Shown: positions 1 through 5,126, counted from the stretch's first letter. The stretch: 6,436 bases of DNA from UBA6136 sp039795615 (GCA_039795615.1 JBDKLO010000105.1:1-6436), one strand, 5' to 3'. The notes: generated by a model not told the origin, from the letters alone. Made by a program: numbers and translations.

Positions 1-206
1 GGACCGTCTTCCTAGATACACCAAGCTCGGATGCGTACTGAGTTTGAGTTGGAGCCAATGTAACCTTTGTTACATTGCCACCGGTATACTGATTCCCTCT
101 GTCCCCTCCTCTTTCCTGAACTCCACGCATCTCCGAGAGCTTGAAATACATCCGGATGGTCGCGTTTGAGTTTTCCGATTCGATAGGTTGATGAATTGCC
201 TTGTTG

Positions 207-242
207 AGTAGAGATTACATTCTCATTTTCGTAATCTCTACT
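207..242. repeat. Perfect 12-bp inverted repeat, 12-nt loop
   Basis: AGTAGAGATTAC (207-218) is exactly complementary to GTAATCTCTACT (231-242) across a 12-base loop. It lies inside the decayed minus-strand gene, in the linker before the GNSSTYR segment. There is no T-tract on either side, so it is not a classic terminator. The word GTTGAGTA at its left edge (203-210) recurs in the palindrome at 307-334. Confidence 0.85.
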
Positions 243-306
243 TCTACCGTTACCAATCTCTCCGTGACCCGCTACAGCCGGAACCGCGATAGCAATGCAG
301 TAGAAA

Positions 307-334
307 ATCAAGTTGAGTACATACTCAACTTGAT
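307..334. repeat. Perfect 13-bp palindrome with 2-nt centre
   Basis: ATCAAGTTGAGTA (307-319) and TACTCAACTTGAT (322-334) are perfect inverted copies separated by only CA. The palindrome sits exactly where the minus-strand gene departs from family-like sequence, just after EAPELLA. On the minus strand it is followed by a short TTTTCT, so it could act as a weak terminator there. It could equally be an operator or an inserted short palindromic element. Confidence 0.85.
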
Positions 335-526
335 AACCAGCCAACAGTTCAGGCGCTTCACGGGCGATGCGGTCGAGGGTTTCCTGAGAGCGCTTGCTGA
401 TTCCGTTTTGTTCGGCACGTGATGCTTGGGTTGAGACATTTCGCAAATCTGCGAATTGTCCCTCCTTCTCTCGTTCCCGCCGCTCTTTCTGCTCCTCACT
501 AGCTGGATTCTCACTAACCCTGGAAG

Positions 527-542
527 TGTTCCACGTGAAACG
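527..542 (+). promoter_or_regulatory. parS-like site 1
   Basis: The sequence TGTTCCACGTGAAACG matches the bacterial centromere consensus TGTTNCACGTGAAACA at every defined position except the last. It has the central CACGTG bound by ParB/Spo0J-type proteins. It lies 58 bases upstream of the zinc-finger gene, at the edge of the decayed minus-strand gene. It may be a true partition site or an operator for a ParB/KorB-like regulator. No parA or parB gene is visible in the window. Confidence 0.6.
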
Positions 543-581
543 GATATTTGATGCTACTATCTAGTATCAACATCACCTAAG

Positions 582-597
582 CGTTTCACGTGGAACA
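582..597 (-). promoter_or_regulatory. parS-like site 2, inverted copy overlapping the SD region of the zinc-finger gene
   Basis: CGTTTCACGTGGAACA is the exact reverse complement of the 16-mer at 527-542, giving a 16-bp inverted pair with 39 bases between. It ends 3 bases before the ATG at 601 and contains the only SD-like GGA (592-594) of that gene, so a protein bound here would sit over the start of the gene. The 39-base spacer is AT-rich and presumably contains the start point of transcription, but I find no convincing -35/-10 pair in it. Confidence 0.6.
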
Positions 598-600
598 TCA

Positions 601-1242
601 ATGAGCGATGATTACTGCAAGCTGACCCACTTCCCTCGCTGTGTGCCGTTCGAAATGGATGGCGTCATTCTGGTCGCTGATCGGACCTACTTCTTCGAAG
701 GCAGCTTTCATCCGACATATTCCTTGGTCCCCGAGGTGTGGGCCGGATCGCTCGCATTGGAAAGGGTCCGGATTGATCAGATGAATCAGGATCTGTTGGA
801 TCGGGAATGGCAGCTGATCGATGCGGCCAGTGCTGGGGATTCCGATGCCGCTGCGTTGATCAAATTCAAGACGCGGTTTGCTGGCTATCGGTATCCAGAA
901 TCCAGAGTCATCAAGCCATCCACGCTGGGCTTGATGGTCCCGAATCCAATCGATCAGACCATCATTGCCATGGACTGTGGCGGAGACTTTCACCGCACGT
1001 CACGATGCGATGTTTGCCAGGTGAAGGTGGTTACTCGTGATCGCAGGCATCGGTACTGTTCGCCTGCATGCGAGGCAAAAGCCAAGGCAGAGAGAATCAA
1101 GCGATCGAACGATGCGCGCATCAAGGTTACGCACGCCCCGATGTCTTGCGGGCATTGTGGGGCGATGTTTACGCCCGCAAGGAGTGATGCGCGGTTTTGT
1201 TCCAGTGCGTGCAGGCTCCAAGCGCATCGGAAAAGATCTTGA
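601..1242 (+). CDS. Protein with two C-terminal treble-clef-type zinc fingers
   Basis: This 213-residue protein is not recognised as a whole. Its C-terminal third has two copies of the same cysteine pattern, C-x2-C-x13-C-x3-C: C136/C139/C153/C157 and C183/C186/C200/C204. Each ends in a YCSPAC or FCSSAC segment followed by a basic stretch. This arrangement is typical of small treble-clef zinc-binding modules seen in nucleic-acid-binding proteins and in many phage and plasmid proteins. Residues 1-125 hold no motif I know. They begin with a short hydrophobic/aromatic stretch and continue with a helical, acidic region around 50-80. The ATG at 601 is the natural start, with only a GGA as SD, and that GGA lies inside the inverted parS-like site. 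The gene stands alone before a 285-base leader region. Nucleic-acid binding is inferred from the fingers only. Confidence 0.8.
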   Translation: MSDDYCKLTHFPRCVPFEMDGVILVADRTYFFEGSFHPTYSLVPEVWAGSLALERVRIDQMNQDLLDREWQLIDAASAGDSDAAALIKFKTRFAGYRYPESRVIKPSTLGLMVPNPIDQTIIAMDCGGDFHRTSRCDVCQVKVVTRDRRHRYCSPACEAKAKAERIKRSNDARIKVTHAPMSCGHCGAMFTPARSDARFCSSACRLQAHRKRS

Positions 1243-1282
1243 TTCGGATCGGTTTTACCCCAGTGGGGGAATACTGTCGCTT

Positions 1283-1316
1283 AATCTACTTATCGATTTG
1301 TTTTGGTCAGTAGATT
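1283..1316. repeat. 8-bp inverted repeat in leader region
   Basis: AATCTACT (1283-1290) and AGTAGATT (1309-1316) are complementary across an 18-base AT-rich loop. The unit lies 40 bases after the zinc-finger gene and could be the downstream end of that transcript or an operator. No T-tract follows the right arm. A CCCCAGTGGGG hairpin just upstream (1258-1268) is likewise without a T-tract. Confidence 0.4.
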
Positions 1317-1333
1317 CCTTCCCCGCATCGGAA

Positions 1334-1361
1334 CCCAAAACCCCACCCCTGCCCTCACCCC
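1334..1361 (-). other. G-quadruplex motif on the minus strand (C-rich on plus)
   Basis: On the minus strand four G-runs of 4, 3, 4 and 4 bases are separated by loops of only TGA, CA and T (1341-1361). A fifth run of three G follows after four T (1334-1336). This satisfies the standard G3+N1-7 rule with very short loops. It sits in the leader between the zinc-finger gene and the operon beginning at 1528, on the template strand for rightward transcription. Confidence 0.7.
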
Positions 1362-1409
1362 TACCTAGACCCTTTTCGTCGATTCTCGGGCTTCTCAGGA
1401 GGTCGAAAA

Positions 1410-1457
1410 ATGGTGCATTTGAACCAATCGGCTTTAAGTCTCCCAAAACCAGTCTAA
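1410..1457 (+). CDS. Possible 15-residue leader peptide
   Basis: A complete short ORF encodes MVHLNQSALSLPKPV. It is preceded by a full AGGAGG (1397-1402) with a 7-base spacer, the ideal arrangement for translation and stronger than the SD of most large genes here. The stop is TAA. It lies 70 bases upstream of the operon start at 1528, with a small GC hairpin between. The peptide has no obvious run of one regulatory amino acid, though three of the last five residues are P, K and P. It could be a regulatory leader peptide, a small protein, or the fossil start of a lost gene. Confidence 0.4.
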   Translation: MVHLNQSALSLPKPV

Positions 1458-1527
1458 TCAGCATTAATATAGATGCGGGATAGCCAAATCCCCCCGGTGT
1501 CCGGGATTACTTCAGTACAGGAGATTT

Positions 1528-2169
1528 ATGAACACAACAGAGTCCATCAAGAGGGCTGAAAACGATGTTCGAATGGCGTTCAAAATATTTGATGCCCGAA
1601 CCGCATCGTTACGTGCCCTATATTCACCACCGTCAGAAACGGATTCATTAGGTCTGCTGCTTGAAAAAGCTGCAATGCCAAACCCCAAACATGAGCACGC
1701 AAAAATCGAGGCCGAATTCACGGCAGCCGTGGGATCGGCGCTAAAGCACATTGATGACGCATTAGATGTCATCAACGACTTCGCCGTTTGCGCTGACTAC
1801 ATTGGAGGTCAATCCAACATCCCCCCTTCCGATGCGTCTCTTCGGCAATATGCCGATCAATGCAAGGCCGGTGCAGGTCTTGGGGTGGGTTCGGTTGATC
1901 TGATCGCCCTCCAGTCTGACATCAAGCGGACACTGGCACCGGCCCGAGATGAACTGTTGAGGCTAAAAGGTCAAACGGGATGGGTTGAGCGGACGCGATC
2001 AGCGAGCATTGTCGCGTTGAGAGGTAAGAGATTTTTGTTGTCTCGGGAGCTTGGGGCATCGGATCGCCATATCCAGGAAGCAAAACTAGCCGCCATTCAG
2101 AAGGTCCATGATCGCCGGTTTGGGGCGAATACCGCTAGAAGACGAACCGAAATTACGGGGGCACGCTAA
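1528..2169 (+). CDS. Unrecognised helical protein, first of a coupled trio
   Basis: This 213-residue protein matches no family I can name. It reads as mostly alpha-helical: a long charged helix at 1-50, further helices at 54-90 (rich in A, E, K and H, then DDALDVINDF), a Gly-containing break near 116-122, and a basic helical C-terminus from about residue 147 ending in several arginines. There is no signal peptide or membrane segment. The ATG follows AGGAG (1519-1523) by 4 bases. The TAA stop overlaps the next ATG as TAATG, so translation of the two is probably coupled. A structural or nucleic-acid-associated role is possible from the basic tail, but this is speculation. Confidence 0.75.
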   Translation: MNTTESIKRAENDVRMAFKIFDARTASLRALYSPPSETDSLGLLLEKAAMPNPKHEHAKIEAEFTAAVGSALKHIDDALDVINDFAVCADYIGGQSNIPPSDASLRQYADQCKAGAGLGVGSVDLIALQSDIKRTLAPARDELLRLKGQTGWVERTRSASIVALRGKRFLLSRELGASDRHIQEAKLAAIQKVHDRRFGANTARRRTEITGAR

Positions 2170-2564
2170 TGGACAACGAGATCATTCAAAGACTGGAAAA
2201 CGTTGAGACCATTATCCGTGGTCTGCGTATGCCCGAAGACCGATCTGCCGAAATTGCCTCCCTCAGGAAGGATCTGGAGTCGGTAAACCAAAGGGTTGAT
2301 ACCGCGTTGGGACGCCATATACCAGACACATCGAGCTTCATCACGGCATCTGATCTGCATGCGAACCTGAGGGCGGCTATAGAGCCCATAGTCGATGAAA
2401 TCGTTGCTGGTGAAAAGGCCGTGAAGCGAGAGGTTTCAGGTCGTGTTGACCGGGCTATAGGCGAGGTAAATGACAACGTGAGGACGGCACGGAATGCATC
2501 GTTGGCCTTTGCTCACTTTGCGAGTGACATGATTAAACAGAGAGCAATGGAGATGGCGCGATGA
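2169..2564 (+). CDS. Small coiled-coil-like protein
   Basis: This 131-residue acidic to neutral protein is dominated by heptad-like helices. Residues 1-50 show spaced hydrophobics (IIQRLENVETIIRGL, then IASLRKDLESVNQRV). Residues 63-100 form a second helical block rich in E, V and R. The C-terminus contains FAHFASDMIKQRAMEMA. There are no cysteines and no catalytic motif. It starts one base inside the stop of the upstream gene with only a weak G-rich SD, fitting translational coupling, and ends in an ATGA overlap with the following gene. The tight linkage suggests the three products form one complex. No function is assigned. Confidence 0.75.
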   Translation: MDNEIIQRLENVETIIRGLRMPEDRSAEIASLRKDLESVNQRVDTALGRHIPDTSSFITASDLHANLRAAIEPIVDEIVAGEKAVKREVSGRVDRAIGEVNDNVRTARNASLAFAHFASDMIKQRAMEMAR

Positions 2565-3076
2565 ACACGATGGCCCAACTAATCGAGAAGAAGGTTCATG
2601 GGATCGCCATGGAACATGCGAAGCAGCTTGAGGCGGATATTTCGATCAAGGAAAAAATCCGCGGCTACGTTCGTGATTTGCATGAAGGGCACGGCCTGTT
2701 TTTCGATACTGCTGAGGCAGCAGAAAAGATGAACGGCTTGGCGGATACCATTCATGGCGCTATTAAGGCTGGGCTTCAGAACCAGACCAAGGCGTCATCC
2801 GTTGCCCCGGTGTTGGTGAATTCTCCTGATGCTTATTTTGAGTTAGCAAAGGCGTGCATAGATCGTTTGCTGCTGACCAAGATTCGGGGCGTGGCTCAAA
2901 AGCGTGCAGACGCTTTAACGCGTTCAATCGGACAGATGGACCCGATGCATCGTGATCTGGTACTAGAGGCAATCAACGAGCAGCATCAAGAGGAGTTAGC
3001 GCACCGGGCACGCGTTATGCAAACGCTTGAAACCGATCTACAGGAAATCGCAAGCCGTCCTGATCGCAAAAGCTGA
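2561..3076 (+). CDS. Unrecognised helical protein, last of the trio
   Basis: This 171-residue protein is of unknown family. It starts at an ATG overlapping the preceding stop by four bases (ATGA), with GGAG at 2549-2552 placed 8 bases upstream. An in-frame ATG at 2570 is an alternative. It is helical throughout. Residues 1-45 are charged with several histidines, 50-75 are Ala/Glu rich, and 95-170 form a long amphipathic stretch with many R, E, Q and H residues, coiled-coil-like near EQHQEELAHRARVMQTLE. No transmembrane segment is seen. It is followed within 20 bases by a strong terminator, so it is the last gene of its unit. No frameshift is evident. Confidence 0.75.
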   Translation: MNTMAQLIEKKVHGIAMEHAKQLEADISIKEKIRGYVRDLHEGHGLFFDTAEAAEKMNGLADTIHGAIKAGLQNQTKASSVAPVLVNSPDAYFELAKACIDRLLLTKIRGVAQKRADALTRSIGQMDPMHRDLVLEAINEQHQEELAHRARVMQTLETDLQEIASRPDRKS

Positions 3077-3095
3077 AGATTCTTCCCACCTCGAC

Positions 3096-3121
3096 AGGCC
3101 CCTACACTGGGGCCTTTTTTT
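3096..3121 (+). terminator. Rho-independent terminator fused to the RBS of the next gene
   Basis: AGGCCCC (3096-3102) pairs with GGGGCCT (3109-3115) around a 6-base loop and is followed by a run of seven T (3115-3121). This is a strong intrinsic terminator by structure. The next three bases begin the SD AAGGAGG (3122-3128) of the gene at 3134, so any transcript that expresses that gene must read through or start within the hairpin. Confidence 0.9.
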
Positions 3122-3128
3122 AAGGAGG
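3122..3128 (+). promoter_or_regulatory. Near-ideal Shine-Dalgarno of the 3134 gene
   Basis: AAGGAGG, with T before it, matches the anti-SD core fully and lies 5 bases before the ATG at 3134. It directly follows the terminator T-tract, so translation is strong whenever the terminator is passed. Confidence 0.8.
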
Positions 3129-3133
3129 CAATA

Positions 3134-3526
3134 ATGCATGACCTGGTGAGACATGAAGTTGGCCATGGGATCAGTAATCTGATTTTTGGTGCGGTATCCG
3201 TCCAGATACGGCATTCCGCATGCGGAACATTCATTGAGACCGTTCCAGAATGGCCTGAAGACATCCTGACTGACCGTGATCGCATGCTCCAATGCCTGTG
3301 TAGCGGACTCTTGGCGGGGAGGCTTCACGTCGATAATGTTGACGCATCTGGCGATGAAGCTTTACTTGCGTTCTTTCCCCAGGCACTAATCGATTCGGCA
3401 TGGGAGGATGTGGAGCGGTTTGTTAAGCCTGAGCTTGAAAGAGTCACCAGGGCTCAGATTGAAGCCATGGTGGATACCCTGGCAAAGGGGCAACCAGTAA
3501 TACTGAAGCGAGCGAGGGCACATTGA
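3134..3526 (+). CDS. Stand-alone M41-like (FtsH-like) HExxH metallopeptidase-like protein 1
   Basis: This 130-residue protein opens almost immediately with RHEVGHGI; H7, E8 and H11 form the HExxH zinc/catalytic motif. An Ala/Gly-rich helix, CSGLLAGRL (about 56-64), and then SGDEALL (72-78) follow at the spacing seen in small FtsH-peptidase-like (M41) proteins, where a conserved Asp downstream of a G/A-rich helix completes the zinc site. D74 is the candidate third ligand. The C-terminal 45 residues form a helical tail with W90. No AAA+ ATPase domain and no membrane helix are present, so it is a bare protease-domain homologue of about two thirds the length of the FtsH peptidase domain. The family call rests on motif order alone. 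The gene has a near-perfect SD behind a terminator and overlaps its successor by one base (TGATG). Substrate is unknown. Confidence 0.65.
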   Translation: MHDLVRHEVGHGISNLIFGAVSVQIRHSACGTFIETVPEWPEDILTDRDRMLQCLCSGLLAGRLHVDNVDASGDEALLAFFPQALIDSAWEDVERFVKPELERVTRAQIEAMVDTLAKGQPVILKRARAH

Positions 3527-3834
3527 TGGAAATTGGAGATCGAGTTCGGCTACCAAATGGCAGCTTTTTTGGGCGTATCACCGCAATTGATCCGCTTGGT
3601 GTTATCGCGTCTTTTCCGTTTGACCGAGGGGGTGAGGATGATCCGTTTAAGTGGAAATTTCATGCCGGAGGCATTGATGGGGATCGGTTGATCGTTGGCG
3701 AACCGTTGGCTAAGTTTTTACGGGTTCCGAGCGGCTCAGTTCTCTTGGTGATCCCCGATGCTGCGATCCAAACCTCACCCGGGAGCAGTTTAGAGGGACC
3801 GCTTCAGAAGGCATTCAGGTTGGCCCATGGTTAA
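3526..3834 (+). CDS. Small SH3/KOW-like beta protein
   Basis: This 102-residue protein was started at the ATG that overlaps the upstream TGA (TGATG), with an SD-like GCGAGGG 8 bases before; a TTG one codon earlier is less likely. The first 35 residues, MEIGDRVRLPNGSFFGRITA then IDPLGVIASFPF, have the alternating hydrophobic pattern and GD-V-G-I layout of a small SH3-like or KOW-type beta barrel. The middle is rich in D, G and F/W. The tail has a beta-like SGSVLLVIPD (about residues 69-78). There are no catalytic residues or membrane segments. Such folds commonly bind proteins or nucleic acids, but the assignment is weak. It sits between a putative metallopeptidase and an HTH-like protein. Confidence 0.65.
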   Translation: MEIGDRVRLPNGSFFGRITAIDPLGVIASFPFDRGGEDDPFKWKFHAGGIDGDRLIVGEPLAKFLRVPSGSVLLVIPDAAIQTSPGSSLEGPLQKAFRLAHG

Positions 3835-4114
3835 TTATCTGGTGCGTTCTGAGGTGCTGCGAGAATTGGCACTGGAGATTAACGGCGATCTCAGCGACGG
3901 CCAGTTAAACGCCATCCTGTGCGAGTTTGGAGAACTTTCCTGCGAGGAGATCGGCATCATCACTCAAAGCAACAGATCTGCGGTGCAGGCAGCATCTATC
4001 GTTGGCCTGAGAAAAGCCGCAAAGAAACACTCTCAGCATCGTGCCTGGCTGGAACCTGACCACTCCCCGCGGTATTATTCCGATGCGGGCTGGCCCGCCG
4101 GTAGCGTCAATTGA
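3827..4114 (+). CDS. Small protein with sigma-region-4-like helix-turn-helix
   Basis: This 95-residue product overlaps the preceding gene by 8 bases. Residues 22-66 read LSDGQLNAIL, then GELSCEEIGIITQ, then SNRSAVQAASIVGLRKAA. This closely follows the pattern of sigma-70 region 4 and related HTH domains: L-x-x-x-Q/R helix, G-x-S/L-x-E-E-I helix, then a turn and a recognition helix with S/T-x-x-A-V and a final G-L-R-K. The C-terminal 28 residues are polar with aromatic residues and do not resemble a sigma domain. At 95 residues it lacks region 2, so it could be a DNA-binding accessory factor rather than a sigma factor. It is the last large gene of the 3134 unit and a possible regulator of it. 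The family call is inference from pattern. Confidence 0.65.
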   Translation: MVNYLVRSEVLRELALEINGDLSDGQLNAILCEFGELSCEEIGIITQSNRSAVQAASIVGLRKAAKKHSQHRAWLEPDHSPRYYSDAGWPAGSVN

Positions 4115-4155
4115 TGGCTACGACCCGCACAGTTAGGGGCAGATGCAAGCTGTGA
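4114..4155 (+). CDS. Possible 13-residue coupled micro-ORF
   Basis: An ATG overlapping the TGA of the preceding gene (TGATG) opens the short basic peptide MATTRTVRGRCKL and ends in TGA. The overlap mode is the same as for several genuine gene pairs here, which is the only support. It may equally be chance read-on after the stop. The remaining 48 bases before the next gene show no terminator. Confidence 0.2.
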   Translation: MATTRTVRGRCKL

Positions 4156-4203
4156 TCGCCGAAGACTCGGACACCTGAAATCTCAATTTTTCTGGAGTCC
4201 ACT

Positions 4204-4887
4204 ATGATCAAATGCTCTCACCCACAGGGGCTACCCCGCTTCCTTGAACTACACACCCTCTCAGTCTCCCGTTTTTATGATCGTCAACACGACGGCGAAC
4301 GCTACCCTTCCGACTTGGCAGAGCCACTAAAGCGGCTCCGGCAGACGGCGAAGCAGGCCGCAAACGTCCACAATGATTGTGCTAGGGCGATCGCTCTGCT
4401 CAAGGGGAGCAAGCCCATCTCTGATGACTACAGCGATCGCGGATCAATCCGATGGATGACCGCTCACGCTCTGCCAGCATTGGGCGAAACCGCAAAGCAC
4501 TTGGCGGTTATGAAGCTTGAGGCTCTTCGCGATGATCTAAAAAAGTCGATCGACGGATTCAATGCGGCCCTTCCTGTCACAACAAAAAAACTAGGTGCGA
4601 AACTCTTCCAGATGGCCGGAGAAGGTCGCCTGAAGGGTTTTGGTGAGGTGGCCGATCTCCGCGGCATCCTGCCTGCTGAGTTTTCATCCTGTATCCCTAT
4701 GGGTTACGTTCTGAAGGGCCAAGTTCTCGATCTGGTTAAGAGCGAGACTAAAGCAGCCTGGAGAGTGTACTCAGACACTGAGGAGGCGCGTCGCGCAGTC
4801 GATCTACGGCTCAAGAAGGAGCAGGCCAGACAAAGGCGTGTCAACAACGTTAAAGCAGCCCTGAAGGGCCTGGGGGAAGACCTATGA
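4204..4887 (+). CDS. Unrecognised 227-residue helical protein, first of the distal set
   Basis: The ATG is preceded by GGAG (4194-4197) at 6 bases. The N-terminal 40 residues are mixed, with three histidines and aromatics. From residue 40 to 130 the sequence is helical and rich in A, K, L and R. Residues 130-180 contain a Gly-rich, possibly folded segment (MAGEGRLKGFGEVADLRG, then CIPMGYVLKGQV). The C-terminal 35 residues are a highly charged basic helix, LRLKKEQARQRRV. There is no signal peptide or known catalytic motif. The basic tail resembles that of the protein encoded at 1528 in style but not in detectable sequence. Two GCGATCGC octamers lie inside the gene. It ends in an ATGA overlap with the next gene, so the products are probably made together. 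I do not recognise the family. Confidence 0.75.
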   Translation: MIKCSHPQGLPRFLELHTLSVSRFYDRQHDGERYPSDLAEPLKRLRQTAKQAANVHNDCARAIALLKGSKPISDDYSDRGSIRWMTAHALPALGETAKHLAVMKLEALRDDLKKSIDGFNAALPVTTKKLGAKLFQMAGEGRLKGFGEVADLRGILPAEFSSCIPMGYVLKGQVLDLVKSETKAAWRVYSDTEEARRAVDLRLKKEQARQRRVNNVKAALKGLGEDL

Positions 4888-5126
4888 GCGACCCACGAGA
4901 TTTGGTGCAGGCCGTTGGCGGCAGTCCTAATGCGCCGGTTACCGCTGGGGCATTGGCGACCGTACTGAATGACATTGTGGACCTGGTCGAGAGCGGCGGT
5001 ACGGCTGAAGATTTCGGTGTTGTCTTGATGAGTGAGGTTGACCGCCTCCGATCGGGCGAACCTGACGTAACCGAGATTCTTCCGACTTGGTGCCTGTTCG
5101 ATCGGCCCATGGAGGAATTCCGATGA
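4884..5126 (+). CDS. Small acidic protein
   Basis: This 80-residue product is rich in D, E, V and L. It starts by an ATGA overlap behind a G-rich SD (about 4872-4878) and itself ends in an ATGA overlap with the second metallopeptidase-like gene. It is predicted as a helical pair: VTAGALATVLNDIVDLVES, then TAEDFGVVLMSEVDRLRS. There are no cysteine pairs or motifs. A small acidic protein encoded directly before a protease-like gene could be a partner, inhibitor or adaptor, but only the position supports that. Length and coupling make it a real gene. Confidence 0.7.
   Translation: MSDPRDLVQAVGGSPNAPVTAGALATVLNDIVDLVESGGTAEDFGVVLMSEVDRLRSGEPDVTEILPTWCLFDRPMEEFR
5111..5116 (+). promoter_or_regulatory. 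RBS that decides the start of the second HExxH gene
   Basis: GGAGGA lies 6 bases before the ATG at 5123 and favours it over an in-frame GTG at 5087, which has no SD and would add 12 residues inside the upstream gene. Confidence 0.75.

Larger units (their letters stand above)
1..538 (-). pseudogene. Decayed, mosaic plasmid/phage-type HTH gene (3' end outside window)
   Basis: Read on the minus strand, three pieces resemble a family of conserved plasmid/phage proteins (recognised from memory of family wording, not from a search). Piece A (about 419-339) carries RAEQNGISKRSQ followed by a helix ending in EAPELLA. Piece B (269-135) carries GHGEIGNGRSR and then GNSSTYRIGKLKRDHPD. Piece C (118-1) carries QERGGDRGNQYTGGN and then an HTH-like YASELGVSRKTV. 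A and B share a frame but are separated by low-complexity residues encoded across a perfect palindrome. C lies in a different frame from B, with the switch near 130-136, and the A/B frame ends at a stop at 12-14. Upstream of A the frame is open to about 560 but has no ATG or GTG; the only start is a TTG at 446 with a poorly spaced SD. I read this as a gene damaged by internal deletions or insertions. A frameshift error in assembly, or a genuinely divergent protein, cannot be excluded. Confidence 0.55.
1243..1527 (+). other. Leader/regulatory intergenic region of the 1528 operon
   Basis: These 285 bases contain no long conserved ORF. In order they hold a CCCCAGTGGGG hairpin, the AATCTACT inverted repeat, the C-rich quadruplex motif, a 15-codon ORF with an ideal SD, an AT-rich stretch with TAATAT (1465-1470) that could serve as a -10 element, and a CCCGG-TGT-CCGGG hairpin (1493-1505) shortly before the SD of 1528. 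No -35 element pairs well with TAATAT, so any promoter here would need an activator or an unusual sigma factor. GATC, frequent in the neighbouring genes, occurs only once, near the left edge. Confidence 0.5.

Noticed and set aside
207..334. CRISPR-like or integron attC array
   Set aside because: The two dyads are different sequences with no regular repeat-spacer layout and no paired attC core motifs.
201..422. 73-codon plus-strand ORF over the left edge
   Set aside because: It is antisense to the family-like minus-strand pieces, spans the palindrome and has no SD.
1258..1316. Terminator for the zinc-finger gene
   Set aside because: The hairpins CCCCAGTGGGG and AATCTACT/AGTAGATT lack a following T-tract, so a terminator is not claimed.
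1037..1483. 148-codon ORF starting inside the zinc-finger gene
   Set aside because: It is another frame of the cysteine-coding region, continues into C-rich leader sequence and shows no domain or SD.
5087..5122. GTG-initiated extension of the second HExxH protein
   Set aside because: There is no SD, and the ATG at 5123 has GGAGGA at 6 bases plus the ATGA overlap used throughout the cluster.
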